Source: Strongylocentrotus purpuratus (lineage: Eukaryota > Echinodermata > Echinoidea > Camarodonta > Strongylocentrotidae). Taken from it: 64,000 nucleotides of DNA. The stretch lies in the NCBI RefSeq assembly GCF_000002235.5, contig NW_022145599.1, positions 2,859,677 through 2,923,676 on the forward strand, given 5' to 3'. The first letter of the stretch is position 1. Each line of letters opens with the position of its first letter. Below the pieces are notes generated by a model that worked only from the letters and a program-made list of their open reading frames with translations, was not told the DNA's origin and searched no databases. Made by a program: the position numbers and the translations under genes. Shown in pieces: positions 11,866 to 22,329 of the stretch.

Positions 11866-14800
11866 TCAGGTTATTTTACCTTGAGAGGCATGCATGTATC
11901 TGTGAATGATACAGGGCTGGCACTGAACATTTAGCAAATCAGTTACACCCAGAGCCCCAATCAGGCAGTTGATGAAAAGGTATAGTTTTTCAGGCATAAC
12001 CTTTGACAAGACATGTTACGTACACTGGTGTTGTTGAATCACCAGTGTGAACATGGGGGGTAGGGGACTGATACAAACAAGAGGTAACATTAGATGTGTT
12101 CTCATTTGCCTTGTTATTCTTCATTGATTGACAAACTTTTTGTTTTTAATTTCAAGATGTATGATGTAGGAGACTGTAAATGAATGTGTCATTTATAGTT
12201 ATTGGCACAGCTGTTGTAAAGGTACTCCATTACCTGTTAGGTCTATGTACATGTTCACAGTAGGTAGTCGAGGTAGCCGAGGTAGGCCTACAGGTACATT
12301 TATGAGAATCAGAAAATAAAGAGACACGTCAACCTCTACAGCAGACAGGGCTCGACACGCACAGGCACCCAAGATACAAGGGAGTCCAAAATCTACCGGT
12401 AAGTCTGGAGTCTGGACCCAGAAGATATAATTTTTTTCCCCCTCATTATTTCCATGGAACTTGATATAAACTTTCATGTTTTCAAACTTCATAATCCATA
12501 AGCCTACAAAACACACCTTTCTTTAATTTAAAGTTGGACCATTCCACACAATACATTTGGATTGCATACAACTGCCTACAGCAACAAAGTATTTGAATTT
12601 GTTTGTTCAAGATCATGTTATAATAAAAGCTATAGTTGTATAATACCACTACTTCCTGAGCCTCTTCTCTGCTTCAAAACCAGAACAACATGTACACTGT
12701 AATATACCCATACCAGGCTATGCCACTCCCATCCTTGAATACCTAGTCCGCTGGTGTTGTATTTGTAGCCCACTGTTATGCAAATGAAGTGTTCCCTGGT
12801 CTAATAACAAGAAACCAACTTCCTCACCCAAATTTGACTCTGCACGCTATGACCTTATTCACAAGAAGAGGAGTGGGCGCATGGCTGGTTCCTATACAGG
12901 TGGCTGATTTTAAAAGGAGCATATTTGCATGTCCTTCAACAATTTCCATGGGACTGCATCGAAACCTTCTACACATTTACATTCTTGGGGGATAAACATA
13001 ATTCAATAGCTCTTCTAAGGTCGAGTTCACAAAACTAACTTGATACTACTTCTTTTTCACACACAATTGTCTCATTAAAAGAAGTACACTATTAAACTGA
13101 ATAAAGAGTTCTTGATGTTAATCACTTGTTTACAAAGTTAAATACACAAATAAGCCCAATGTATTTGCATGTCTGTACGTTATTGATGTTGAGTGTTTCT
13201 TTCTTTCTAAAGCCTAATTCTTTACATTTATAGAAATAAAAATAATAAGTTTTTCAAGTCATGAAACCAAAGGTTATTGTTACTCATAATAAAATAAGTT
13301 ACCTTTCAATAATAGCAAGGATACAGCAGTTATCTTATCAGATTTAAGAATCCTCACGTATTCAATGCTACGAGATCTCATACAATGATAAAGACAGGGA
13401 CTATTTTTCCAACAAAGCTTGTACACTGTACTTCAAAAAGCTATTGAGCTTTAGACCTTCATTGATCTACACATGTAGATGAGTGGTTACAACAGAGTTG
13501 ATATGTCCTAAGGCTAATACTTTAATAGACTTTATTACGATACACTTCAATAAGTACAGACAGTTACACTATACTTTTGTATGCTGCACTTTTTGAGTTT
13601 AAAAAGGTCAAAGCATCTCACTAGTCACGCCACATTTTACTTATTTTCTTTTCAAATTAAATGTATCAACTGTATTATAAAATTAAAATGAAAGTGTATA
13701 ATTGGCAAAATAAGGACTATCAATATGTTAAACAGGCTAAATAATTTTTAAAAATTAAAGATAACATGTATACAGGTGTACATATACATGTACATGTACA
13801 TGCTTTTTATCTCAGTTCAACCAACTTACATTAGCAGAGACTTGACAATAACTGTAATAATCAGAAACACATTAATGCCAGTAGGCCTATACACGTACAT
13901 CATCTGTACATGTACAAGCCTCCATAATGTTCCTTATCCTGCCCCCTTTTTCAACTATTTGGATTATACAAGCTGTACATGTATGACCTTTGAAGCGAGG
14001 CTGAGAAGTTATAAAATGCCTTCTTTCTTCTTTTTGTCTCCATCATTTATGGCTTGATCTAATGTACGTAATAAACATGTAGGCATACTCAATAACTGCA
14101 GCCGTAGAACCCACTGCTAAAAGGAGAAACTAACCATGAATGAGTTTACCCAACAGCTTACAGCAAACCATCCACAAACAAGTGCCCCTTGTTCCTCCGA
14201 ATAAATTCAACAACTTCACCGAGTGCTAGCACAATAGTTATTTTAGAGCTTTTTTGTGAATAAATCTTTCTCCCCCACATTTATTCATCTGTCTATACAT
14301 GTGCCCCACCTATCCAGACAGATTGCAACATGCACCTGTGTCCAATGTCTATTCAGAAGATAGAGAAGGCACTTACATGTAGTAGAATGGGGGTACAGGT
14401 TGTTGTAAAAGGATAGCACTCTCTGCTTTAGCTATAGGGATGTAGATGTTTTAAATCTCATAACAAATAACTTTTTAAACTTAAAATAATTTCAATAAGA
14501 AAACACTTGAACTGGTTCACATTTACAATGAGACCTTCAATTGGTCCTTACTAAGGATTGAGCTGATTGAAGCCAATGATTTCTGTTTTCAGAATAATCC
14601 TGATTTTGATCTGATCTTAAAGCTCTCATGAGATAAGAATACATTGAAGCAATAGGACAGGGTTTGATACCATCCAGTAATAGTTTAGAATCATGACAGA
14701 ACCTTCAATTGTCAGGTTTCACACATATGTACATGATAACTTTAATCAAACCATTGATGCAAGGGTGACCTTCTCAAATCTGAATAACTATTCATGTTGT

Positions 14801-17800
14801 TCATTTTCATAGATGATAGAATCTGGTGTGCAAATTCTATGGAAAACCTTGGAGCCTGACCACACAATATACTGGTAACCACCCTATTCAAACACAACAA
14901 ATTCTGTTATCAATTCCATTGCAAACATTATTTTCCACATTAAGTTAAAAACAGTTTATTGGTTGTAAAAGAGATCTGGCTCATTCTACTTTTCATTTGA
15001 CTTATTATAGATGTTATGCAAATCACATGTCTGCTTTGAGCAAACACAAATTCACACAATGTCCCCCTTTCAGAACTCTATTACATTTGTTGATTTGATA
15101 AATCTGTGTGTACTGTATGTTAACTATGTTTGTTCTGTTGTTATTTGTCTGTTTCATTTCATTTGGGAGGCTGCTTTCAAGATACAAATCATCACATCCC
15201 TGAAGAACTTTATAAACATTGTTTGCAGACATATTAATCAGACCGAGCATGATAATCAAATCATTATAATGTAAAACCTGGATGGTGGCCCTAGAAATTT
15301 AAACCCATTTACACTGGAGAAGAGCCGAACATGTAGGCCGGAGGATTATCATCACGACGGTGAAGAGTCTAAAGGATTACATGCAACTTCAAATATTGGG
15401 CACAGGTCATTTCCTTCTTCTATGATGAAGACGTATTATCTCATTAGCCGTTACAGCTCCTGAGAAATAGGATGCAACGCAACGCCAGCTTGAACTTTAC
15501 AGTCAGTCATCATTAATTAAACCCCTGTGCCGTGCAGATATCTGTGTTATTCCGCTTTATAATACGCTCTTTTGCCTCACAGCACTCTCGCAAAAAATAG
15601 CCTCCATTACAGACTACATGTACATGTAAATGTGTGTATATTAAACCAATAGATAATGCGATTAAAATTGTCAACATAGGCCTACATACAGTATGTAGAG
15701 CTGATCATTTAATTTCCTTATGTATTTAATTACTTGTGTTAATTGTGTAACTGTAAAGCGCTAGACCACACAATACACATAATATAATTACATAGTTTCC
15801 TGCTATTTACATATACTGTACATGTGGATGTACTAGGAGGAGGCCCTAGGCCTGAAGATGAGTGTTTATCCATTGACATCACAATTAGACTTTGAAGGTC
15901 AAGGTGTGTCAGGATATTAAACAGGTGATGCTCTCTTCCTCTCAAACAAATCCATGCATGGACATTAATGACTGACTGCTCTCCTTCAGATTGGTCTTGA
16001 GACTTTATACAATTTTTTTATTTTTACAAAGGTTAAATCTACATACACTGTATACTGTAGGCTTAAATGCTAAGTTCAAATATAATGATAAATGTGGGCC
16101 TACATTTAAATGATTACATTTGTATTAAATACAAAGCAAGATTTCTAATGCCAAAGACAGGGAAACTACATTTAAATATACATGTAGGCCGAAACTGTTC
16201 AGCCTACAGGAGAACAAATGTCACGTTCCGCATCAAGTGAGTTTGATTCAAACATAATTTCGAGAAACTCTGTGTATTAAAGCAGTGTGAGTATATGAGA
16301 TATTAAACTTACACTGTTACAGTTTTATACTCACTTTCTCACCCACACTATAAATTAACTGTACAACATTACACATGCAAGCCTAGACAAAGAGGGAGGG
16401 GTACTCAGTACTGTGTATCCATGAACATTTCCCCAAACATTACACATTCCTGCCTGCTTCCAGTTTGAAATGTTTTCTCCTGTAATATGATGCAGGAGTT
16501 ATGCCCTCCCAGCTAGGCAGTGTGAGTCATTTGAATGGGGCTGTGTGGACGTGACCCATGCTTGCTAGTATAAACACAGACAGAGTTCATATTCACTCGA
16601 GCTTAACTCTCGCTCTCTCGGTACAAAAATAATGTACTGTACATTGTAAGCCTATGGTACAAGTGTAGGGGATAACTTAGGAAAGGGGCAAGATCATTTT
16701 GACTCACAAAAATGACAGGCCTACATACAACACATATTTAACTGATATGTAGAACTTGTCTACCGTACAAGTCACTGCAAATGAGAATGGCAGTCTTGGC
16801 AGATAATAAGATTAAAAAGTACTTTCAAACTATCTACTGTACATGTACATACTGTATGTCTATAAATTCTATATTTATTGTAAACATTGATTCTTGTTGT
16901 ACTTCTATTGTACTTTCATGTGCTGATAGACTACGGTATGCAAAACTGCAAGTAATATTTATGAGTATCTTTTCCCCTTTAAACCGCATCTTTTTTTTCA
17001 AAAGTTGGATACTAAACCAGAGATACCTCCGAAAAAAATAAAAGGGGTAAGAAGTGTTCAAACTAAAGTATTTGTAGGTACATGTACATGTACATGTACT
17101 TGAATTTTCAAACATAATTTGACCAAGAATAAAGGATCACACAAACACACAAATATCCTTTAGCAGCACCCCCATAAAATGGACATGAAAAATGTACTAA
17201 ACTGTAAAGGGAGGGCTCATAAGAGTGGGCTAGCTAGTTTTAAAATTTCTCACTCTGTTATTGATAGGAAGACATTTATAATATTTTGCACGCATTCCAC
17301 ACAAGTTACAAATTAAGTATCAAAAATCAAGAAAATGATTGCAATTAAGCATATTGCATGAAAAGCACATGAACTGTACATGCTGTAGTAGATTAGTTCA
17401 ATTTGAAACTATGCAAGTTGTGTACAAAGTTGGGTTAGTACTGATTTGTCTGTATGCTTTATAGCAGTAAGATTATCTGAAGGTAGTAAATTAAGATATG
17501 GGCCTACAGACTTTGAACAGGGAACACAAACCAGAATCAACAATAACCAAGATGCTCACTCATTATGCAACTATGCTTTTAAAATCCTTCCTTCTCAAAG
17601 CATCTTTACTTTTTATAAACAAAGGTACAACATGTATAGTTATTGTTATTTTAATACAAGTAAATTGAAATACATGTACCCATACATGCAGCCAAAATCT
17701 ATTTTTGAATTGCCATACTTTGGTCAACTACAACTGTGGTATACAATACCAGGATCTGTGGATATTGATATGAATCAGGGCATTGTTTCATGCAACAGTC

Positions 17801-17850
17801 ACAAAAAGAGTACAAGTTCGCCCACAATCTACATACCATTCAAACATGTG

Positions 17851-18237
17851 TTAAAGGGATCGTTTAACAATGTTCAATCTGAGATACACGGCCCTACATG
17901 TTATCAGTGTCTGTGATATGGTGTAATATTGAAGCCCTACAAAAATTGCAATTCAAAATGATCAAGAAGTGCCTCAAAAAAGTAAAAAATCTTAGAGTGA
18001 CCGGTTTTACCATACTCGTTTTTCCCAATAGACTGTAGTGTTATGAAAACCGTCAGACGAACGGTTTTCAAAATTAGTAATTCCAATCATAAATATCTTG
18101 ATAATCAGACAGGCGATCGGCTTGTAAAAGTCATGGGGTTCCTGACTGACCTAAAGGTTTATAATTATCATAGCATCATGAGCTGAATCCAGAATTTTGT
18201 TTCAGAATCTGAGACAAAGTTACCGGATCCCTTTTAA
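17851..18237. mobile_element. TTAA-flanked MITE (about 380 bp)
   Basis: The left end reads TTAA then AGGGATCG. The right end read inward reads TTAA then AAGGGATCC. The two ends share a short imperfect inverted repeat, and TTAA is the target duplicated by piggyBac and Kolobok transposases; AGGG-type termini lean towards Kolobok. The interior includes a small palindromic stretch around ACCGTCAGACGAACGGT and has no coding potential. Two more TTAA-flanked elements with different ends lie in ATAD5 introns. Confidence 0.55.
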
Positions 18238-18751
18238 CCTAGAGCATGCATTCCAAAAAGATGTTGGCAAACTTGTTCTTACATACATGTATGACTATTT
18301 CGTGAAGTAAAATATTGTGGATTATTTCCAGGCCCTGTTTCTGAATAATTAATATTTAATCCACTTTGATTTTGTTTGGCCTGAAATTGCAGTATGGCAG
18401 TCTTGTTCCTTTCAAATTTAAGGCAACGGATAAACTGCATCAGTCGAGGAGTAAAACTAATGAAACTGATAAAACTGATGAAAATAAAGTCACATTTGTT
18501 CACGACATTAGAACTGAAGTGTGCACTATCTTGAAATCTAACATCTACAAATTCTAAATCTGAACTCCATTCATCAATTCCCAACAATTTCATTTACAAC
18601 AATCAATAGACATCCAATCAATTTGTGTTACATGTAGTCTACTCTTATCATCATCATTTATTACGAACGTTGGGAAATTTGGCAGTTGGCGACTGTACGC
18701 AAATGTAAGCAACAGTTTTAGCGAAGATTAGGCCTAGAGTCTAGCAAACAT

Positions 18752-18812
18752 TTGCCAATCCTTTGCCACTATTTGCCAATCCTTTGCCAATCCTTTGCCA
18801 CTATTTGGGAAT
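18752..18812 (+). repeat. Short tandem repeat based on TTTGCCAATCC / TTTGCCACTA
   Basis: Five near-copies of a 10-13-bp unit (TTTGCCAATCC alternating with TTTGCCACTA) lie in tandem about 300 bp from myosin exon 1 within intron 1. Nothing else is seen in the rest of 18238-19087. Confidence 0.7.
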
Positions 18813-19087
18813 GTTTGGGACCTTTTAGTTTAACGAACCCTGGCAAAACCCGAAATTTGCTACATTCACAAGCATTCGCCGCTCAGTGAGATACCCCTTT
18901 ACTAGGCCTGTAGGCTGTAGCTTATTAATGCTTACAGTCTTTCTTTTAGTATTACTGTTAAACTAACAATAATCTGATGATCGAGATCATGTTTGGGAAG
19001 TTTTCTTTTTTTTAATTTTTTTTTTTGGGGGGTGGTAAATTTTATTTCCATTTTGCTGAACATAACCACACCGATAGTGATACTTAC

Positions 19088-19417
19088 GTAGATAAGACTA
19101 GAATAGTATCTGTCTTTGAGATTATGTAAGACCGACGCTTCATTGAGACAGGTCAGATCTGCCATATCTTCAACTTTTGAGAATTTGGGTGGGTTCATCT
19201 TTTGGATGTCATCTTTGTTGACTGTCCTCTTCTTGTTGGTGTCGGCCACCTCCAACACAGCACTGTCGCCACGTTCCTCCTTGATGCTCGCAGCAACAAA
19301 ACCATTGACTTCATCAGGTATCCAGACGAGTTTCTTCGCTGACCAGGCTGCATTGGAGGCGGGGTCGTTGACCATGTTTTTGTCAACGACAAGGTATTTC
19401 AATTCGGCGTCCGCCAT
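19088..19417 (-). CDS. Myosin II heavy chain (non-muscle/smooth-muscle type), first coding exon
   Basis: The ATG at 19417 opens 110 codons encoding the N-terminal SH3-like subdomain and the start of the motor. Diagnostic stretches are [38 protein letters not shown] and [18 protein letters not shown], closest to vertebrate MYH9/MYH10/MYH11 rather than sarcomeric myosins. The donor GTAAGT follows codon 110 (LIY) in phase 0 and joins in frame to the exon at 2758-2914. Myosin II is the actin-based motor of cytokinesis, cell contractility and smooth muscle. An acceptor-like TTTTACTCCACAG ends about 30 nt upstream of the ATG, so the 5' UTR is probably split by a further intron, as in vertebrate MYH9. 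The rest of the gene is off the left edge. Confidence 0.95.
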
Positions 19418-20215
19418 GTTGAATCACGACAAGCGGCGAAGCTGTGGAGTAAAATCCTAAGTGATAGCAGTGTACTTCCTGGAGTGCAAGACAAGTGTGC
19501 GAACTTCGCGATCGCAAAAGTTGTGAAACCACTAATCTTGATACTAAATCGATCTGCACAGAGTTCCCACTCACAGACCTTGTTTCAAAATGTGTCCTGG
19601 GAGCAAAAGACCTATTAAAATCACACCTTAACTTTCCTATTTTAGGTCCAAGTACTCCATGTGTAACTCCAAGGACTGTAGTCCGGGTCAGATCTCTCGA
19701 TCAGTGCATATAATATGTAGGTACGCGCGCTATATAGACGTACGCAAAAGTATAGAGCTGATGACCTCGTCTACTGTACTAGCGCTCGATCGGCGCGACT
19801 CTCGAGCCTTGTAACTAGCCCAGTGCATGCAGTGCATGCAGTAGACAGTGAGTTAGCGGCGCACGCACATTGATCGGAAAGGTCACGTGATACAGAAAGA
19901 CCGGTACAATCGAATGGGATCGCGATCGGGACACTCCCATCTTTTCCATTTGTCGTTTTCTGATTAGTGGGCCTGTCATAATATCAAGGAGATATGATCA
20001 GTTTTTCATAATCCCTACTTATTGTGGAGCAAATAAAATACGTAGGCAGGTATCCGAGCGATGTGTTTGTGGTATATTGTGTAAAAACTGTGGATTGGAT
20101 TACGAACGACAGCTAATCCGGTAATGAATAACGGATCAAAATGAAGTTAACGGGAGGCAAACTTTATGGCTTCACTTTTTAAAGCCAGTGTCACAGGCAA
20201 AAATCTCCGGACGTA
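19418..20215 (-). other. Upstream region of the myosin gene (5' UTR and possible promoter)
   Basis: The stretch is richer in CpG and GATCG/CGATCG words than the intron, especially about 19690-19930. That fits a promoter or 5' non-coding exon neighbourhood, but I cannot place a start site. Open frames antisense to the myosin exon are shadows. Confidence 0.4.
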
Positions 20216-20245
20216 GATCCTTTAAACAGGGGGTAATCCCGCCCC

Positions 20246-20281
<36 letters not shown>

Positions 20282-20560
20282 ACCACCACCACCACTAAGT
20301 GTTTAGGGTACGCGTAAGCATGCCATTTTGAAAACAATCGACGCTATATACTATGGGCAGCTAGTAGGCCTATTATTTCATACTTTAATTGTAATTTGTC
20401 CATCAGCTCGAAGGCAAGCAAAGTTAATAATGCTGAGCCGCAGAACCTAGATAGGGGCTCAGGGTCGGCGTGAGCCCCCCCCCCCCCCCACACACACACA
20501 CACACACCGACACACACACGCACACACACACACACACACACTTGTATTAGAATGCCGCGA
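20216..20560. repeat. Poly-C tract (35 C) and CA/poly-C repeat
   Basis: A run of 35 C residues (20247-20281) is followed by an ACC microsatellite. A unit containing GCAGAACC, GGGGCTCAGGG and AGCCCCCCC then runs into CA repeats at 20476-20540. The same unit with poly-C and CA tail recurs at about 21895-21990. These look like copies of one short dispersed element rather than independent microsatellites. Confidence 0.65.
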
Positions 20561-20640
20561 GTCATTGCAGTTTGCCCCGGGTTTACCTCAATTACTTATC
20601 AATAAAAAGTGAGTGGCAGTCTTATTTCCCAAAACAAACA
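20560..20640 (+). repeat. Copy A of an inverted repeat pair (CCCCGGGTTTA...AGTGAGTGGCAG)
   Basis: The segment holding GCAGTTTGCCCCGGGTTTA and then CAATAAAAAGTGAGTGGCAG recurs in reverse complement at about 22995-23050, embedded in the Tx1 LINE. Both copies sit beside poly-G or poly-C runs, so they are probably ends of the same dispersed element family. Confidence 0.65.
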
Positions 20641-20859
20641 TTAAAACTGAAGAGTGACTTCCAGAAACTTTTTTTTTGGGGGGGGGGGTGAAAATGATAC
20701 ACCCTAAAATGATGACCATCACAGGTGGTGGGTCATATCATATCCCTTACCTTTTACTTTAAAATCATCCCGAAATTACAAAGAATTCATAAGATTACAA
20801 AATAAACATACGTTGAAAACTATCTCCCTTTGAAATAAAAGAATTTTAATATTGATAAA

Positions 20860-21160
20860 TAATTGGGTGGGTGGGGGTTTTGGGTTTTGCTCTTGGGTGG
20901 GTGGGGGCATGATGTGGAAACGATGTTGTTTTTATATTTTACCAATATGTTAAGAATTTAATTTGTGATATATCATTTTTTTCTCATTTGTTTTGTATTG
21001 TAAACTGGACCCCTCGGTAGAACAGCTGTGCTGTACTGGCACAGCTGAGCAGGGCGATCCATCCAATGTTATTTTCTCATGTTATCATGTATATTGTTAT
21101 TTACATGAATATGTTTTTATATTGGTCAATAAAATAAAATAAAATAAAATAAAATATCGG
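20860..21160 (+). mobile_element. 3' end fragment of a CR1/L2-like LINE
   Basis: The words CCCTCGGTAGAACAGCTGTG and CACAGCTGAGCAGGGCGATC are followed by an AT-rich stretch and a terminal AATAA/AAATA tandem tail (21125-21156). This arrangement of GC-rich 3' UTR and short tandem tail is typical of CR1/L2-like LINEs in marine invertebrates. No coding part is preserved. Confidence 0.55.
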
Positions 21161-21179
21161 GCGCAAAACTAAACACCAC

Positions 21180-21942
21180 TAACTCGTCTATAATCGAGCC
21201 TCTGGACCGAGCCTGTTCAGCCCCCCCCCCCCCACCCCCCCCCCCCCCCCCCCCCCCCATACCATATACTATATTTCGCGTTGATGGCGCCAAGCTATTT
21301 CAAAATATATTTTTGATAAAAATAAAATACTCTCGCGGTACCTCGGTTGAAAAACGCTGTAATAGATGGTCAAACATTGAGGGGCAGATTGACTAGGCAG
21401 GGAGGGCATAGACACCGGAAGTGGGAGGGGGCAGGGGGGAGTAAGGGAGTAAAGATGGTTTGTATTTTTTAACCAAAAAGAACATGCAAAATAATAAAAC
21501 CTGAATTGAATCACATTTAAATTATATTTCATATAAAGAAAAGGAACGGTTAACAGGAATTAAATTTCTTAAACATTCCGCATGCCCCCTTATATTTATC
21601 AATGGAGGTTTTTGTAATATCGATACGCGCATATCGTGGAAATATTGTGAGAGGATGGGAAAGCGTGTCTGTTTTTTAAATAGGGTGAGAAGACATGAGC
21701 CCCTGAACTGGCGTACTGATGGGGGGGGGGGGGTAATTCGATAACAGTGATTTACAAATGTTGCTGAAATGACATGATTTTCCGGTATTTTTTCTCAATT
21801 TGTTTGTAAAACCATACCTTTATATGGGTATGTTGGAAATTAGACATTCCAAAATTTACAGTCGGGCGAAAAATATGCTTATTTAAAAGCCTCCATGTCA
21901 GGGCCTGCAGAACGGCGGGGCTCAGGGGCTCGACCCCCCCCC

Positions 21943-21989
<47 letters not shown>

Positions 21990-22100
21990 ACACGTTTTTG
22001 AAAAAGAATGCTGAAGAGAAAAAGAAAAAAAGGGAGAGAGAAAAAAAAATGAGTGACCTGCCAATGTCACAAATGAGGTATAAAAATATGCTCATCTGAC
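21180..22100. repeat. Homopolymer and CA-repeat cluster
   Basis: The cluster includes poly-C runs at 21221-21258 broken once by A, poly-G at about 21721-21733, and a second copy of the GCAGAAC/GGGGCTC/poly-C/CA element at about 21895-21990. The peptides from these runs are low-complexity artefacts. No gene is supported. Confidence 0.7.
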
Positions 22101-22329
22101 CGTAATTAATTTTTGTTTAATGTTTTAGCCCTTCATAGGCTATTTTATTGAGTCAAACAAACATTTTTTACAATTCAATGAAATTAAGTCTTTCTTTAAC
22201 TCAAACAAAACAGAATACTTTCACAATTCTCTCCTTGTTGTTCATACAAACAAATGTTGAAGTGCCTGCCATTTAGTAAAAAAATATAATAGAATGGATA
22301 TATCTCTCGTCTTCATAATATTGAATAAT

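Larger units (their letters stand above)
2915..19087 (-). other. Myosin heavy chain intron 1 (about 16.2 kb)
   Basis: This interval separates the two visible myosin coding exons and has consensus GTAAGT and AG ends on the minus strand. It holds a CT microsatellite (about 3066-3099), poly-C runs, an AAT-tailed repeat near 4195-4270, the 4.7-kb terminal-inverted-repeat element (4861-9587), a MITE (10218-10700), a SINE-like tail near 11750-11865, a TTAA-flanked MITE (17851-18237) and a short tandem repeat (18752-18812). The intervals 9588-10217, 10701-11750 and 11866-17850 are AT-rich with no convincing exon. The longest open frame (156 codons from 17446) begins at TTG and shows no domain. Confidence 0.8.

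Noticed and set aside
17446-17916. 156-codon open frame in the myosin intron
   Set aside because: It starts at TTG, shows no recognisable domain or splice context, and its end runs into a TTAA-flanked MITE.
19116-19460. 114-codon plus-strand frame at the myosin start
   Set aside because: It is antisense to myosin coding exon 1.
20344-22070. Short frames encoding VCVCVC-type peptides
   Set aside because: They are translations of CA/TG microsatellites and poly-C tracts.
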